NCBI GenBank assembly: GCA_946061515.1
Contig: CAMGRL010000010.1
Span: 1-58,939, forward strand
Length of the DNA stretch: 58,939 nucleotides
DNA from: an uncultured Clostridia bacterium
Lineage (GTDB): Bacteria; Bacillota; Clostridia; Oscillospirales; Oscillospiraceae
Reading direction: 5' to 3'
Part shown: positions 1-7,633 of the stretch, piece by piece
Layout: each line of letters begins with the position of its first letter
How positions within the stretch are numbered: position 1 is the stretch's first letter
The notes under the pieces: generated by a model
Database searches by the model: none
Seen by the model: the letters and a program-made list of their open reading frames with translations, nothing else
Told to the model about the DNA's origin: nothing
Made by a program: the position numbers and the translations under genes

Positions 1-754
1 TGACTTTGGGGTTCGCCGCGATCTCCGCCGGCAGGCCGGAGGCGATGGTCTGGCCATAGTCGATGACCTGGATGCGCTCGCACACGTTCATGACCAGGGA
101 CATGTCGTGCTCAATAAGCAGTATGGCGATGCCGAAGCGGTCCCGGATGGTGTTGATGCACTCCAGCAGCTCCGCCGTCTCGGTGGGGTTCATGCCGGCG
201 GCAGGCTCATCCAGAAGCAGCAGCTTCATGTCGGTGGCCAGGGCCCTGGCGATCTCCAGCTTTCTCTGCTGACCATAGGGCAGACTGGAAGCCAGCACCT
301 CGGCTTTGTCCTCCAGATGGCAGATGGCCAGAAGCTCCATGGCCTTTTCCGTGATGGCCTTCTCCGTCTGCCAGAATTTTCTGGTGCGGAAGGTGGCGTC
401 GAAAAGGTTGTATTTGATGTCCTTGGTAAAAGCGGTTCGGACATTGTCGATCACGCTCATCTGCTTGAACAGGCGGATGTTCTGGAAGGTACGGGCCACG
501 CCCGCCGCCACAAACTGATGGGTCTTTTTCCCGTTGAGGGGCACGCCGTTTAACAGCACCGTGCCCTCGGTGGGCGCATACACGCCGGTGAGCAGGTTGA
601 ACACCGTGGTCTTGCCCGCGCCGTTGGGGCCGATCAGGCCCACCAGCTCGCCCTGATAGATTTTAATATTGAAGTCGTTGACGGCTTTCAGGCCGCCGAA
701 GCTGATGCCCAGCTTTCTTGTCTCCAGAACGGGGACTCTCTGTTCTTCAGCCAT
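1..754 (-). CDS. livG: LivG, branched-chain amino acid ABC transporter ATPase (partial)
   Basis: ATP-binding subunit of the LIV-I type importer; it hydrolyses ATP on the cytoplasmic face of the LivHM channel. Reading from ATG at 754 the protein begins MAEEQRVPVLETRKLGISFGG. A Walker A motif (GPNGAGKTT) lies near residue 37, and the Q-loop region, a degenerate signature (YGQQRKLEIARAL) and Walker B (LLLLDEPAAGMNP) follow; the last is the usual LivG form. The start overlaps the livM stop by 8 bases, so the genes are translationally coupled. The 3' end runs off the window, so the last few residues and any livF partner are not seen. The family assignment is secure. Confidence 0.95.
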   Translation of the reverse strand, partial: MAEEQRVPVLETRKLGISFGGLKAVNDFNIKIYQGELVGLIGPNGAGKTTVFNLLTGVYAPTEGTVLLNGVPLNGKKTHQFVAAGVARTFQNIRLFKQMSVIDNVRTAFTKDIKYNLFDATFRTRKFWQTEKAITEKAMELLAICHLEDKAEVLASSLPYGQQRKLEIARALATDMKLLLLDEPAAGMNPTETAELLECINTIRDRFGIAILLIEHDMSLVMNVCERIQVIDYGQTIASGLPAEIAANPKV

Positions 755-1898
755 GGCTCTTTGCCCCCTTTCGCTCTGCTCTCTCCGCGCTCTTTCGGGC
801 CAGGGAGGCTTTCACATCCCTTCTCAGGTTCATCAGCGAAAATTCATAGGTGCCGAAAATGCCCTTGGGACGGAACAAAATCACCACGATAAGCACAATG
901 GCGTAGACCAGCATGGGGTACTCGAAAACGCCCTGTACGGAGGCGGACAGGGCCGTCACCCAGGCGCCGTTCTTGATCTGGTAGTTCACCAGGAACATGA
1001 TCACCGCCGCCACTACGGAGCCGGTGATGGAGCCCATGCCGCCCAGCACCACCATGACCACCACAAAGGTGGAGTTTAAGATGCCGCCGTTGGTAAAGGC
1101 GAAGGACGATGTAGACAGCGTGGCGTTGGCGCAGGCGTAGAGTGCCCCGGCAATGCCCGCGAAAAAGGCAGAATAGGCGAAGGTGAACACCTTGTAATAG
1201 GAGGTGTTGATGCCGGAGGCGGAGGCGGCGATCTCGTCGTCCCGGATGGCCTTGATGGCCCGGCCGTACTTGGAGCGGATGAACATGAACATCAGCGTCA
1301 GGCACAGGATGGTCACCAGCAGAGCCACCCAGATATAGGCCACCTTGTCCTTGCTGCCGAAGCCCAGACCGTTTTTATACAGGGAGGCCGCGGCGGAGCC
1401 CTGGGCCAGGCCGTCCTGGCCGCAGAAGGGCAGGTTGTTGATGATGTTGACAATGATCATGCCGAAGCCCAGGGTGATGATGGCCAGATAGTCGCCCTTG
1501 AGCCGCAGGGCGGGGACGCCCACCAGCAGGCCCACCAGCGCGGACAATAGGCCCGCAGCGATGATGCAGCCGAAGAGGATAAGGATGAATACCGCGCCCT
1601 CTTTTTTCGTAAAGAGTTCCGCCCGCTCACAGGCCAGGCTCAGCAGCGCCGCGGTGTAAGCGCCGATGGCCATAAAGCCGCAGTGGCCCAGAGACAGCTG
1701 GCCCAGAAAGCCCAGCACCAGGTTCAGGGAGGCGGCCAGGATGATCAGATAGCAGCACTGCCACAGGCAGGGCACCACCACCAGCTTGAAGGAGCCCTGG
1801 GAGCCGAAAATGCCGGTGATGATCTGGAAGGCGGTAAAAAGCAGGATAATGACAATGGTGTTCAGCAGGTAGCCGAAGCCGGTTTTGTTCTTTTTCAT
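747..1898 (-). CDS. livM: LivM, branched-chain amino acid permease subunit
   Basis: Integral membrane permease of the LIV importer, 383 residues, mostly transmembrane helices, with the family motif region LRLKGDYLAIITLGFGMI in the middle. It pairs with LivH to form the translocation channel. ATG at 1898 overlaps the livH stop in an ATGA arrangement, and its own stop overlaps livG, so livHMG is a tight translational unit. The C-terminus is a basic cytoplasmic tail (RRDVKASLARKSAERAERK). Substrate preference among leucine, isoleucine, valine or other amino acids cannot be read from sequence. Confidence 0.95.
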   Translation of the reverse strand: MKKNKTGFGYLLNTIVIILLFTAFQIITGIFGSQGSFKLVVVPCLWQCCYLIILAASLNLVLGFLGQLSLGHCGFMAIGAYTAALLSLACERAELFTKKEGAVFILILFGCIIAAGLLSALVGLLVGVPALRLKGDYLAIITLGFGMIIVNIINNLPFCGQDGLAQGSAAASLYKNGLGFGSKDKVAYIWVALLVTILCLTLMFMFIRSKYGRAIKAIRDDEIAASASGINTSYYKVFTFAYSAFFAGIAGALYACANATLSTSSFAFTNGGILNSTFVVVMVVLGGMGSITGSVVAAVIMFLVNYQIKNGAWVTALSASVQGVFEYPMLVYAIVLIVVILFRPKGIFGTYEFSLMNLRRDVKASLARKSAERAERKGAKSHG

Positions 1899-2791
1899 AC
1901 CTTTTCACCCACATTCTTTCCCATAATGCCGGCGGGTTTGAGCACCAGCACAATGATGAGGATCAAAAACACAAAGGTGTCGGCCATACTGGAGGAGATA
2001 TAGCTTGTGGTGAAGGACTCCACCAGGCCGATCACAATGCCGCCCAGCACGGCGCCGGGAATAATGCCGATGCCGCCCAGCACAGCGGAGACAAAGGCCT
2101 TCAGACCCAGCAGGGAGCCCATGGTGGTGTACACCTTGGGGTACTGAGCCATGTACATCAGCGCGGCCACCGCCGCAAGGCCGGAGCCGACGGCAAAGGT
2201 CAGCAAAATGGTGTGGTTGACGTTGATGCCCATCAATGTGGCCGCCGCCTTGTCCTCGGACACGCAGCGCATGGCCCGGCCCAGCCGGGTCTTCTGGGTA
2301 AACTCATAGAGGATGACCATAATCACCGCGCTGATCAGGATGGTGATGATGGTGGTGTATTCCATGGTGACAGAGCCGATGCTGATGCCGCCGGAGGCGA
2401 AGATTTGGCTGGACACCTTGGGGTTGGGGCCGATGGCCGGGATGGCCTGGGCCAGGTTTTCCAGAAACAGGCTCATGGCGATAGCCGTGATCAGGGCCGT
2501 CATGGCGGTGCCGGTCTTTCGCACCGGCCGGTAGGCGATCAGCTCCGTGCCCACGCCCACCAGGACACAGACCACCACGCCGGCCAGCACCGCCGTCCAG
2601 GCGGGCAGGCCCATGCGGAGAGCCAGAGGGATGGTAAAGATCATGGTATAGCCGCCCACCATGATAAAGTCGCCGTGGGCGAAGTTAATGAGCCGGATAA
2701 TGCCGTAGACCATGGTGTAGCCCAGCGCGATCAGCGCGTAGATGCTGCCCAGTCTCAGCCCGACGATAAGGGTTTGAAAAAATGTACTCAC
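1895..2791 (-). CDS. livH: LivH, branched-chain amino acid permease subunit
   Basis: Second membrane permease of the importer, 298 residues from a GTG start at 2791 (STFFQTLIVGLRLGSIYALI). This start is preferred over upstream ATGs because an AGGAAAGAG ribosome-binding site sits about 7 bases before it and the length matches LivH. The conserved LivH stretch ALGYTMVYGIIRLINFAHGD is present near the N-terminus. The gene follows livJ by 108 bases on the same strand and overlaps livM by four bases. Confidence 0.93.
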   Translation of the reverse strand: MSTFFQTLIVGLRLGSIYALIALGYTMVYGIIRLINFAHGDFIMVGGYTMIFTIPLALRMGLPAWTAVLAGVVVCVLVGVGTELIAYRPVRKTGTAMTALITAIAMSLFLENLAQAIPAIGPNPKVSSQIFASGGISIGSVTMEYTTIITILISAVIMVILYEFTQKTRLGRAMRCVSEDKAAATLMGINVNHTILLTFAVGSGLAAVAALMYMAQYPKVYTTMGSLLGLKAFVSAVLGGIGIIPGAVLGGIVIGLVESFTTSYISSSMADTFVFLILIIVLVLKPAGIMGKNVGEKV

Positions 2792-2899
2792 GCTTCTCTT
2801 TCCTTTCATGTTCAAGCAAGCTGCGGCAGGAAGCCCCGGGGCGCCCTGCCGCATTGCGGTGGTTGTGGTCATTGATTAAGGAGTGAAAAAGTGTGTGAA

Positions 2900-4099
2900 T
2901 CAGGGAAGTTCAGTGACCACGTCCACCAGCTTGGAGGTGACAGCGCTGCCGTCGGACACGAAGGAAATAATTGCCGCGCCCTTTACCGGTGTGCCGCTCT
3001 CATCCAGAGAGAAGGTACCGGTGACGCATTCATAAACCGCGGAGGTGTCAGCCAGGGCGTCACGCACAGCACTGGACTCATCAGTGCCGGCTGCCTCGAT
3101 AGCGGCCTTGTACATGTACACGCAGTCATAACCGGTTGCGCCGAATGCGCTGGGGATGCTGCCGTACTTGGCCTCGTAGGCGCTGACGAAGGAGCTGACC
3201 TTCTCGGAGGTATCGGAGGGATCGTAGTGGTTGGTCCAGTAAACGTCGTTGAAGGCGGTCAGATCTGCGCCCTCCACAACATAGTCGGGGGTGGTGTCGT
3301 AGCCGTCAGCGCCCATGATAACGCCGGTGTAGCCGGCTGCGCGGGCCTGGGGCACCACATAGGGGCCAATCACGTCATAGTAGAAGGGAGCGTAGACGAA
3401 ATCAACGCCCGCAGTCACCATGGAGGTGAACTGGTTGGTGTAATCCTGCACGTCAAGGGATGCGGTGGACTCGGAGGCCACTACCTCCACGCCGTATTCG
3501 GCGCAGGCGGAGGAGAAGGAGTCAAACAGGCCCTTGGAGTAAACGTCGGCGGCGCAGTAGACCACGCCCACCTTTTCATAGCCGGCCTGCTTTGCGTAGG
3601 CCGCTGCGATAGCGCCCTGGAAGCTGTCGGCGTAGCAGGCGCGGAAGATGTAGTCGTCCTCGGTGGTGATGGAGTCTGCGGTAGCGGTGGGGCTCAGCAG
3701 GCAGACCTCCTCTTCGTTGGCCGCGTCGGTGATGGCGGAGGTGCAGCCGGAGGTGGCAGAGCCAATGATCAGGCCCACGCCCTGAGAGACCAGGGAGTTA
3801 AAGGCGTTCAGGCACTCTGTGGGGTCGCTCTGGTCGTCGGTCTTGATGACCTCCACCGGACGGCCAAGGATGCCGCCGGCGGCGTTGATCTCTTCCACAG
3901 CCAGATCGACGCCGGTGACGATGCCGTTGCCGTAGGCGGCCAGGGCGCCGGTGTTGGGGGAGATGACGCCGATGACAATAGGCTCATCGCTGCTTCCTTC
4001 GCCGCCCTCTGCGGCAGGGGCAGCGCTGTCCCCGCAGGCGGCCAGGCTGAATACCATGCAGATAACCAGCAGCATACTGAGCAGTTTCCATTTTTTCAT
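2900..4099 (-). CDS. livJ: LivJ, branched-chain amino acid-binding lipoprotein
   Basis: Extracellular substrate-binding component (periplasmic-binding-protein fold type I), 399 residues, anchored as a lipoprotein: signal peptide MKKWKLLSMLLVICMVFSLAAC with lipobox LAAC and Cys22 as the lipidation site. An acidic Ser/Glu linker follows, then IVIGVISPNTGALAAYG, the usual family start. ATG at 4099 is chosen over an upstream in-frame ATG because AGGAGG lies just before it and the signal peptide begins there. It is first in the operon, as is common for a binding protein needed in excess, and is driven by the consensus promoter at 4209-4237. Confidence 0.95.
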   Translation of the reverse strand: MKKWKLLSMLLVICMVFSLAACGDSAAPAAEGGEGSSDEPIVIGVISPNTGALAAYGNGIVTGVDLAVEEINAAGGILGRPVEVIKTDDQSDPTECLNAFNSLVSQGVGLIIGSATSGCTSAITDAANEEEVCLLSPTATADSITTEDDYIFRACYADSFQGAIAAAYAKQAGYEKVGVVYCAADVYSKGLFDSFSSACAEYGVEVVASESTASLDVQDYTNQFTSMVTAGVDFVYAPFYYDVIGPYVVPQARAAGYTGVIMGADGYDTTPDYVVEGADLTAFNDVYWTNHYDPSDTSEKVSSFVSAYEAKYGSIPSAFGATGYDCVYMYKAAIEAAGTDESSAVRDALADTSAVYECVTGTFSLDESGTPVKGAAIISFVSDGSAVTSKLVDVVTELP

Positions 4100-4155
4100 T
4101 TTGCAAATCCTCCTGATGTGAAGTCGCGCAGGCCCTTGGCCCGCCCCGGAAACGG

Positions 4156-4199
4156 GCAAAGCGCGCGGATGTCTTCAAAAAACATCCACGCGCCTTTGC
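4156..4199 (-). promoter_or_regulatory. Long hairpin at the 5' end of the livJ mRNA
   Basis: Arms 4156-4172 and 4182-4199 pair almost completely (GCAAAG outer part, then CGCG, then GGATGT next to the loop). The imperfection in the middle is a G-U wobble only when read on the minus strand, and there is one bulged base, so the structure suits livJ RNA. With transcription starting near 4202 the hairpin would begin almost at +1. It is followed by 50 bases before the ribosome-binding site. It could protect the 5' end or act as an attenuator; no T-box or known riboswitch core is visible. Confidence 0.6.
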
Positions 4200-4208
4200 G
4201 TTGTGCAC

Positions 4209-4237
4209 ATTATAGGTTTGGCCGCTTTTTTTGTCAA
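4209..4237 (-). promoter_or_regulatory. Consensus sigma-A promoter of livJHMG
   Basis: On the minus strand TTGACA (4232-4237) and TATAAT (4209-4214) are separated by exactly 17 bases, a perfect match to the housekeeping consensus. The predicted start near 4202 leaves about a 100-base leader before livJ. Confidence 0.88.
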
Positions 4238-4373
4238 TCGACCCGATTTTACAAAAAAATCCCTACTTTGCGCCCTGCTTTTGTCAAATCTTTAGAAAAA
4301 TGGTATAGCTGCCCTTTCATCATATCTTTTCAATATGATAACCATAACACAAAAAGTATCATTTCCCGGGACG

Positions 4374-4550
4374 TCAACTGTTCTTCTTACAATGAAAAAC
4401 CTTGACCTCCCCGCCTTCCGTGCCTGCGATCACCGGATTTGCGGGCTTTTTGCCCTGTTTGGCCTTTCCCTGGATCTCCGGCACCGGGGCTTCCTTGTTT
4501 TTCGGCCGCACGTGGGTCCAGTCCGGCCTTGCCATTCCCTGTTTGGACAT
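4374..4550 (-). CDS. Small basic Pro/Lys-rich protein, unrecognised
   Basis: A 58-residue protein (begins MSKQGMARPDWTHVRPKNK). ATG at 4550 is supported by a GAGGTG ribosome-binding site six bases upstream. The sequence is hydrophilic and basic, with the segment PVPEIQGKAKQGKKPANP followed by VIAGTEGGEVKVFH. There is no signal peptide, membrane helix or cysteine pair, and a single cysteine lies near the C-terminus. I do not recognise a named domain. Composition unlike random out-of-frame reading and the good ribosome-binding site argue it is real. It stands alone between the livJ promoter and bcp. Confidence 0.65.
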   Translation of the reverse strand: MSKQGMARPDWTHVRPKNKEAPVPEIQGKAKQGKKPANPVIAGTEGGEVKVFHCKKNS

Positions 4551-4756
4551 TTTTCTCACCTCATACTAACACCTAATAGAAATCTTGAATTCTTTCTGGC
4601 AGAATTTGTGCCAGCCTTCGTTAGAGCCCTTGACCATATATGTCCATTATGCTCTGCGGGCTCCGCCTTGTCTGGCGCAAATTCTGCTCAGAAATTATTT
4701 TCAATCTTTCTATCAGGTATTAGTATCAGCGCTATCATGCCCAAACAGCGCCCCGG

Positions 4757-5218
4757 TCATACGCTTTTTAGATAGGCCAGGATCTCGGCGGCGTTGGTGT
4801 CCGGCTTTACCTTGGGCATCACCTTCTCAATGAAGCCCTTTTCATCAATAATGAAGGTGGAGCGCACCACACCCATGCTCACTTTGCCGTAGTTTTTCTT
4901 TTCCTGCCAGACGCCGTAGGCCTGGATGGCTTTCAGTTCCGGGTCGGACAGGAGGATAAAGGGCAGGCCGTACTTTTCCGCGAACTTCCGGTGGGAGGCC
5001 TCGGAATCCTTGCTCACGCCGATGACCACGGCGTCCAGGGTTTTAAAGTCCTCATAGGCCGCCGCGAAGGCGCAGGCCTGACGGGTGCAGCCGGGGGTGT
5101 TGTCTTTGGGATAGAAATATAGCACTACCTTTTTTCCCATGAAATCGGACAGGGATACGGCCTTCCCGTCCTTGTCGTTTAAGGTGAAATCCGGCGCTTT
5201 TGTTCCTGTTTCAAGCAT
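4757..5218 (-). CDS. bcp: Thiol peroxidase of the Bcp/PrxQ family
   Basis: Thioredoxin-dependent peroxiredoxin reducing hydrogen peroxide and organic hydroperoxides in the cytoplasm; 153 residues, the usual size. The peroxidatic cysteine is Cys44 in NTPGCTRQAC, with a resolving cysteine five residues later (Cys49), the Escherichia coli-like arrangement. The thioredoxin-fold core VVLYFYPKDNTPGC is intact. ATG at 5218 gives the family N-terminus MLETGTKAPDF. It overlaps the yaaA stop by eight bases, so the two peroxide-stress genes are co-translated. Confidence 0.95.
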   Translation of the reverse strand: MLETGTKAPDFTLNDKDGKAVSLSDFMGKKVVLYFYPKDNTPGCTRQACAFAAAYEDFKTLDAVVIGVSKDSEASHRKFAEKYGLPFILLSDPELKAIQAYGVWQEKKNYGKVSMGVVRSTFIIDEKGFIEKVMPKVKPDTNAAEILAYLKSV

Positions 5219-5969
5219 CTCTCTTTTCTCCTTTGATAAATACATAGTTATTTTCCGATGAACGCTCCGGGGAAAAGCGGTATTCCAGATCGCTGAAGTT
5301 TGGGATATCCGCCGGGTCTGTGATTTGGTTTTCCGCCATCCAGCGCAGCATCTGGCCCCGGGCCATTTTGCACATGGTGCCCTTTTCCACCACCCGGCCC
5401 TCTTTCAGTTCCCCGAAAACGCAGGTCAAAAAGCGGACGACCTGAGGCAGCCAGGGCTCCACCGCCTTGCTGTACTCCTTTGAGGCCAGGTTCAAAACCA
5501 GGTCCGTCTCCGACGCAAGCTGCGCCGCCAGACGGTCTCCCCAGAAGTCATAGAGGTCCTTTTTCCCGTCCACGCTCAGTTTGGCCTGCATCTCCAGCCG
5601 GTAGGGCGTCACCCCGTCAAAGGGGCGGAGCAGCCCGTAAAAGCCGGACAAGATCCGGAGATGCTCCCGCAGATAGCGCAGTCCCCCGGTCTCCAGCACG
5701 CCCGGGCCCAGGTATTGGTACTGTATACCCTCGTAGGAGAGCACCGCCGGAGTAAGGCCCCGGCGCAGGTCCATGTTTTGCAGCCGCTCCATATTCAGCG
5801 CGGTGATGCTGTCGTTGCATTTCCAGAGCTTTTGCAGCGCCTCCGGGCTCATGCCCTGCAGCGCCGCCATCAGCTTTTCCGTCTCTCCCACAAACCGGGG
5901 CAGAGCTTCAACGTCAAAGCTGTCCGTATCCACATTCATTTTCTTTGCCGGGGAAATAATGATCCTCAT
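5211..5969 (-). CDS. yaaA: Peroxide stress protein YaaA (DUF328/UPF0246)
   Basis: 252 residues with the diagnostic N-terminus MRIIISPAKKMNVD. In E. coli the YaaA family lowers free iron and protects DNA during hydrogen peroxide stress, apparently by binding DNA; the molecular activity here is inferred from that. Conserved blocks YEGIQYQYL, LRILSGFYGLLRPFD and YDFWGDRLA are all visible. The gene is immediately upstream of and overlaps bcp, which fits a joint oxidative-stress role. No clear promoter was identified in the repeat-rich DNA upstream. Confidence 0.93.
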   Translation of the reverse strand: MRIIISPAKKMNVDTDSFDVEALPRFVGETEKLMAALQGMSPEALQKLWKCNDSITALNMERLQNMDLRRGLTPAVLSYEGIQYQYLGPGVLETGGLRYLREHLRILSGFYGLLRPFDGVTPYRLEMQAKLSVDGKKDLYDFWGDRLAAQLASETDLVLNLASKEYSKAVEPWLPQVVRFLTCVFGELKEGRVVEKGTMCKMARGQMLRWMAENQITDPADIPNFSDLEYRFSPERSSENNYVFIKGEKRDA

Positions 5970-6004
5970 ATTCTCTCTCCGATCGGTATTCTGCCGATTT
6001 TGCC

Positions 6005-6036
6005 TGAACTCCGCAGTCTGATGACTGCGGAGTTCA
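6005..6036. repeat. Perfect 14-bp hairpin upstream of yaaA
   Basis: TGAACTCCGCAGTC and its exact complement flank a TGAT loop. There is no T-run on the minus strand, so it is not a usual terminator for a minus-strand gene. It lies 36 bases upstream of yaaA and may be an operator-like or mRNA-stabilising structure. Confidence 0.5.
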
Positions 6037-6150
6037 ATTTAACATAGCGGTACTTTAGATGCCAATCACTACACAAACATGGATTTGAAATGCAGACGCC
6101 TTAACAAGGGCTGTGCAACGTATAAAACCGCAGCTTTCGCATCCTGCTTC

Positions 6151-6212
6151 TTCACTCTTCACTATTACCTATTCCTTCCCAAAAATCGACCCCATTTTTA
6201 GTGAAGAGTGAA
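6151..6212. repeat. Inverted repeat with AGTGAAGAG motif
   Basis: TTCACTCTTCACTA at 6151-6164 is perfectly complementary to TAGTGAAGAGTGAA at 6199-6212, and the short sequence AAAAATCGAC occurs twice nearby (around 6180 and 6233). No gene is seen in 5970-6498; this repeat, the hairpin before it and the array after it fill that gap. Confidence 0.6.
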
Positions 6213-6330
6213 TAGTGAAGAGGTAATAAGTCAAAAATCGACAAGCCCCAATTTGTATGGTCATTCATAATATCCACCTCACTTTTTCAAACCATATCAC
6301 AAAATAGCCCTCTTTGCAAATAAGTGATAA

Positions 6331-6453
6331 GTGATGCCGCTGCGCTGTGATAGGTGATGCGATGCGTTCCACACACGCGCCGAAGGCGTGCATCACAGAC
6401 GAAGTCTGCATCACGCACGCAGTGCGCATCACGTTCCGCAAGGAACGCATCAC
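6331..6453. repeat. Nested hairpin array 1 (GCATCAC spacer)
   Basis: Four copies of GCATCAC (6390-6396, 6408-6414, 6426-6432, 6447-6453) separate short perfect hairpins with 3- or 4-base loops: AGAC-GAA-GTCT, GCAC-GCA-GTGC and GTTCC-GCAA-GGAAC, preceded by a CGCC-GAA-GGCG hairpin. Two inverted copies, GTGATGC, lie at 6331-6337 and 6354-6360. The outer arms GATGCGTTCC (6361-6370) and GGAACGCATC (6442-6451) are perfectly complementary. A second array with the same plan is at 25531-25660. Confidence 0.8.
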
Positions 6454-6455
6454 GC

Positions 6456-6496
6456 AAAAAAGTCTCTTTTGTCTACCAGACAAAAGAGACTTTTTT
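6456..6496 (-). terminator. Intrinsic terminator of tRNA-Val
   Basis: A perfect 19-bp stem (6456-6474 with 6478-6496) closes a 3-base loop, with runs of A and T at the two ends. It follows the tRNA 3' end by two bases on the minus strand. Confidence 0.9.
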
Positions 6497-6498
6497 GA

Positions 6499-6574
6499 TG
6501 GTGGACGATACAAGACTCGAACTTGTGACCTCCCGCACGTCAAGCGGATGCGCTACCAGCTGCGCCAATCGTCC
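6499..6574 (-). tRNA. tRNA-Val (anticodon GAC)
   Basis: Cloverleaf read on the minus strand: acceptor stem GGACGAT/ATCGTCC, D arm GCGCAGCTGGTAGCGC, anticodon loop TTGACGT giving GAC (valine, GUC codons), T arm ACAAGTTCGAGTCTTGT, discriminator A and an encoded CCA end. The 76-nt length is normal. It has its own promoter (6595-6623) and terminator, so it is a single-gene transcript. Confidence 0.96.
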
Positions 6575-6594
6575 ATGCCTCATCAGCGAGGGTT

Positions 6595-6623
6595 ATTTTA
6601 CCCCACATTTTCCCTCTTGTCAA
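6595..6623 (-). promoter_or_regulatory. Promoter of tRNA-Val
   Basis: TTGACA (6618-6623), 17-base spacer, TAAAAT (6595-6600) on the minus strand, about 21 bases before the mature tRNA 5' end. Confidence 0.82.
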
Positions 6624-6635
6624 GAGTTTTTTTGA

Positions 6636-6665
6636 AAAAACGGGCTGTAAAAACAGCCCGTTTTT
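6636..6665 (-). terminator. Terminator of the zinc-ribbon gene
   Basis: A 12-bp stem (AAAACGGGCTG-type arm 6636-6647 with 6654-6665) is followed on the minus strand by a run of T. It separates the gene at 6681 from tRNA-Val. Confidence 0.85.
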
Positions 6666-6680
6666 CTTTTTTCCCTTTTA

Positions 6681-7331
6681 TCAGCCCGCTGCTGCGTAGA
6701 TCTGGCATTGAGCCTTCACGCCAAACAGCTCGGCATAAAGGGTAATACCGCCTGCAGGGATCTTGGAGATGCACTTGACTTCGCACTTGTTGCCGTCTTC
6801 CGGATCCACAGTGATCTGCACATACTGCTCATTATCGGAATCCACGCTCCATGTGACCTTGTCGGAAATGTCCGTGGGTGTCACCAGTGCGTTGAGGGGA
6901 ACTACCTCATCCACCTTAATGGAGAAGTCTTCCTTTACCGTTTCATAGTAGCGGATGGAAACCTTCTCAACCGTCGGCGGCGGGGTAGGCGTGGGGGTAG
7001 GTGCAGGGGGCGGGGTGGGCGCCGCACTTTCGGTTGCCGGGGTGGGTGTGGCCTTTGCTGCGGGGGCGTCTGCACCGTTCAGTCCGGTGGAGACCATGAC
7101 GATAACCGCCAAAATCACCGCGACCACAAGAATGAGGCCGAAAATCAGCTGCCACTTGGTGTTAACGGCGGCCCGTTCATAGGCTTCGGTCCCTCTGACT
7201 GTGCCGGGGGTGGCTGCCGGGGTGCGCCCGCTCTGGCTCACGCGGCGGGTACCGCAGTTGGGGCAGCGGCTGCGCATGGAAGAGAAGCTCTCCCCACAGC
7301 GCCGGCACTTTACCTCAGGTATCAAACTCAT
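6681..7331 (-). CDS. Zinc-ribbon membrane protein with Pro/Thr linker and C-terminal Ig-like region
   Basis: 216 residues from ATG at 7331, chosen for GGAGG seven bases upstream. Order of parts: a zinc ribbon at the N-terminus with two cysteine pairs (CRRCGESF and CPNCGTRR), a Ser/Thr-rich linker, one membrane helix (WQLIFGLILVVAVILAVIVM, about residues 60-80), a long Thr-Pro repeat stretch (TPTPTPPP), then about 85 residues of beta-rich sequence (WSVDSDNEQYVQITVDPEDG) resembling bacterial Ig-like domains. The ribbon should be cytoplasmic and the Ig-like part outside. Ligand and role are unknown. Transcribed alone between a promoter and a terminator. Confidence 0.82.
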   Translation of the reverse strand: MSLIPEVKCRRCGESFSSMRSRCPNCGTRRVSQSGRTPAATPGTVRGTEAYERAAVNTKWQLIFGLILVVAVILAVIVMVSTGLNGADAPAAKATPTPATESAAPTPPPAPTPTPTPPPTVEKVSIRYYETVKEDFSIKVDEVVPLNALVTPTDISDKVTWSVDSDNEQYVQITVDPEDGNKCEVKCISKIPAGGITLYAELFGVKAQCQIYAAAG

Positions 7332-7404
7332 CAACTTTCCTCCATTCTATGTAAATAGAATCAGAATTACTGCTTAAAACGGCAAAATAGCATACCGCAA
7401 GCTA

Positions 7405-7433
7405 ATAATACATCTTCCAAGTCTTTTCGTCAA
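7405..7433 (-). promoter_or_regulatory. Promoter of the zinc-ribbon gene
   Basis: TTGACG (7428-7433), 17-base spacer, TATTAT (7405-7410) on the minus strand. The AT-rich gap 7332-7633 holds this and the divergent promoter at 7576-7604; nothing else is evident there. Confidence 0.7.
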
Positions 7434-7575
7434 GTATTTACGCTCTAAATTGCCTTAATTTTGCGCCGTTTTCCGGTATTAATTCCCCACTTGGGCCCCA
7501 ATTTTCCCGCAAAATCGCCATTTTGGGACAATTTTCCTGTTTATTTTGCTTCCCGCTGCCCCATAACAAAGCTTA

Positions 7576-7604
7576 TTGAAAAAAACCGAAAGAAATGGTA
7601 TCAT
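7576..7604 (+). promoter_or_regulatory. Promoter of the P-loop/CYTH gene
   Basis: TTGAAA (7576-7581), 17-base spacer, TATCAT (7599-7604), about 30 bases before the start codon. Confidence 0.65.
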
Positions 7605-7633
7605 TGAACAAAAAAGGCATGGGAGCGATACAT

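Noticed and set aside
4100-4240. T-box leader before the branched-chain amino acid importer
   Set aside because: The leader is only about 100 bases and lacks the T-box sequence and specifier-loop layout.
6331-6453. CRISPR array, because of a constant 7-mer with variable parts
   Set aside because: The constant part is too short, the variable parts are self-complementary hairpins, and no cas gene is present.
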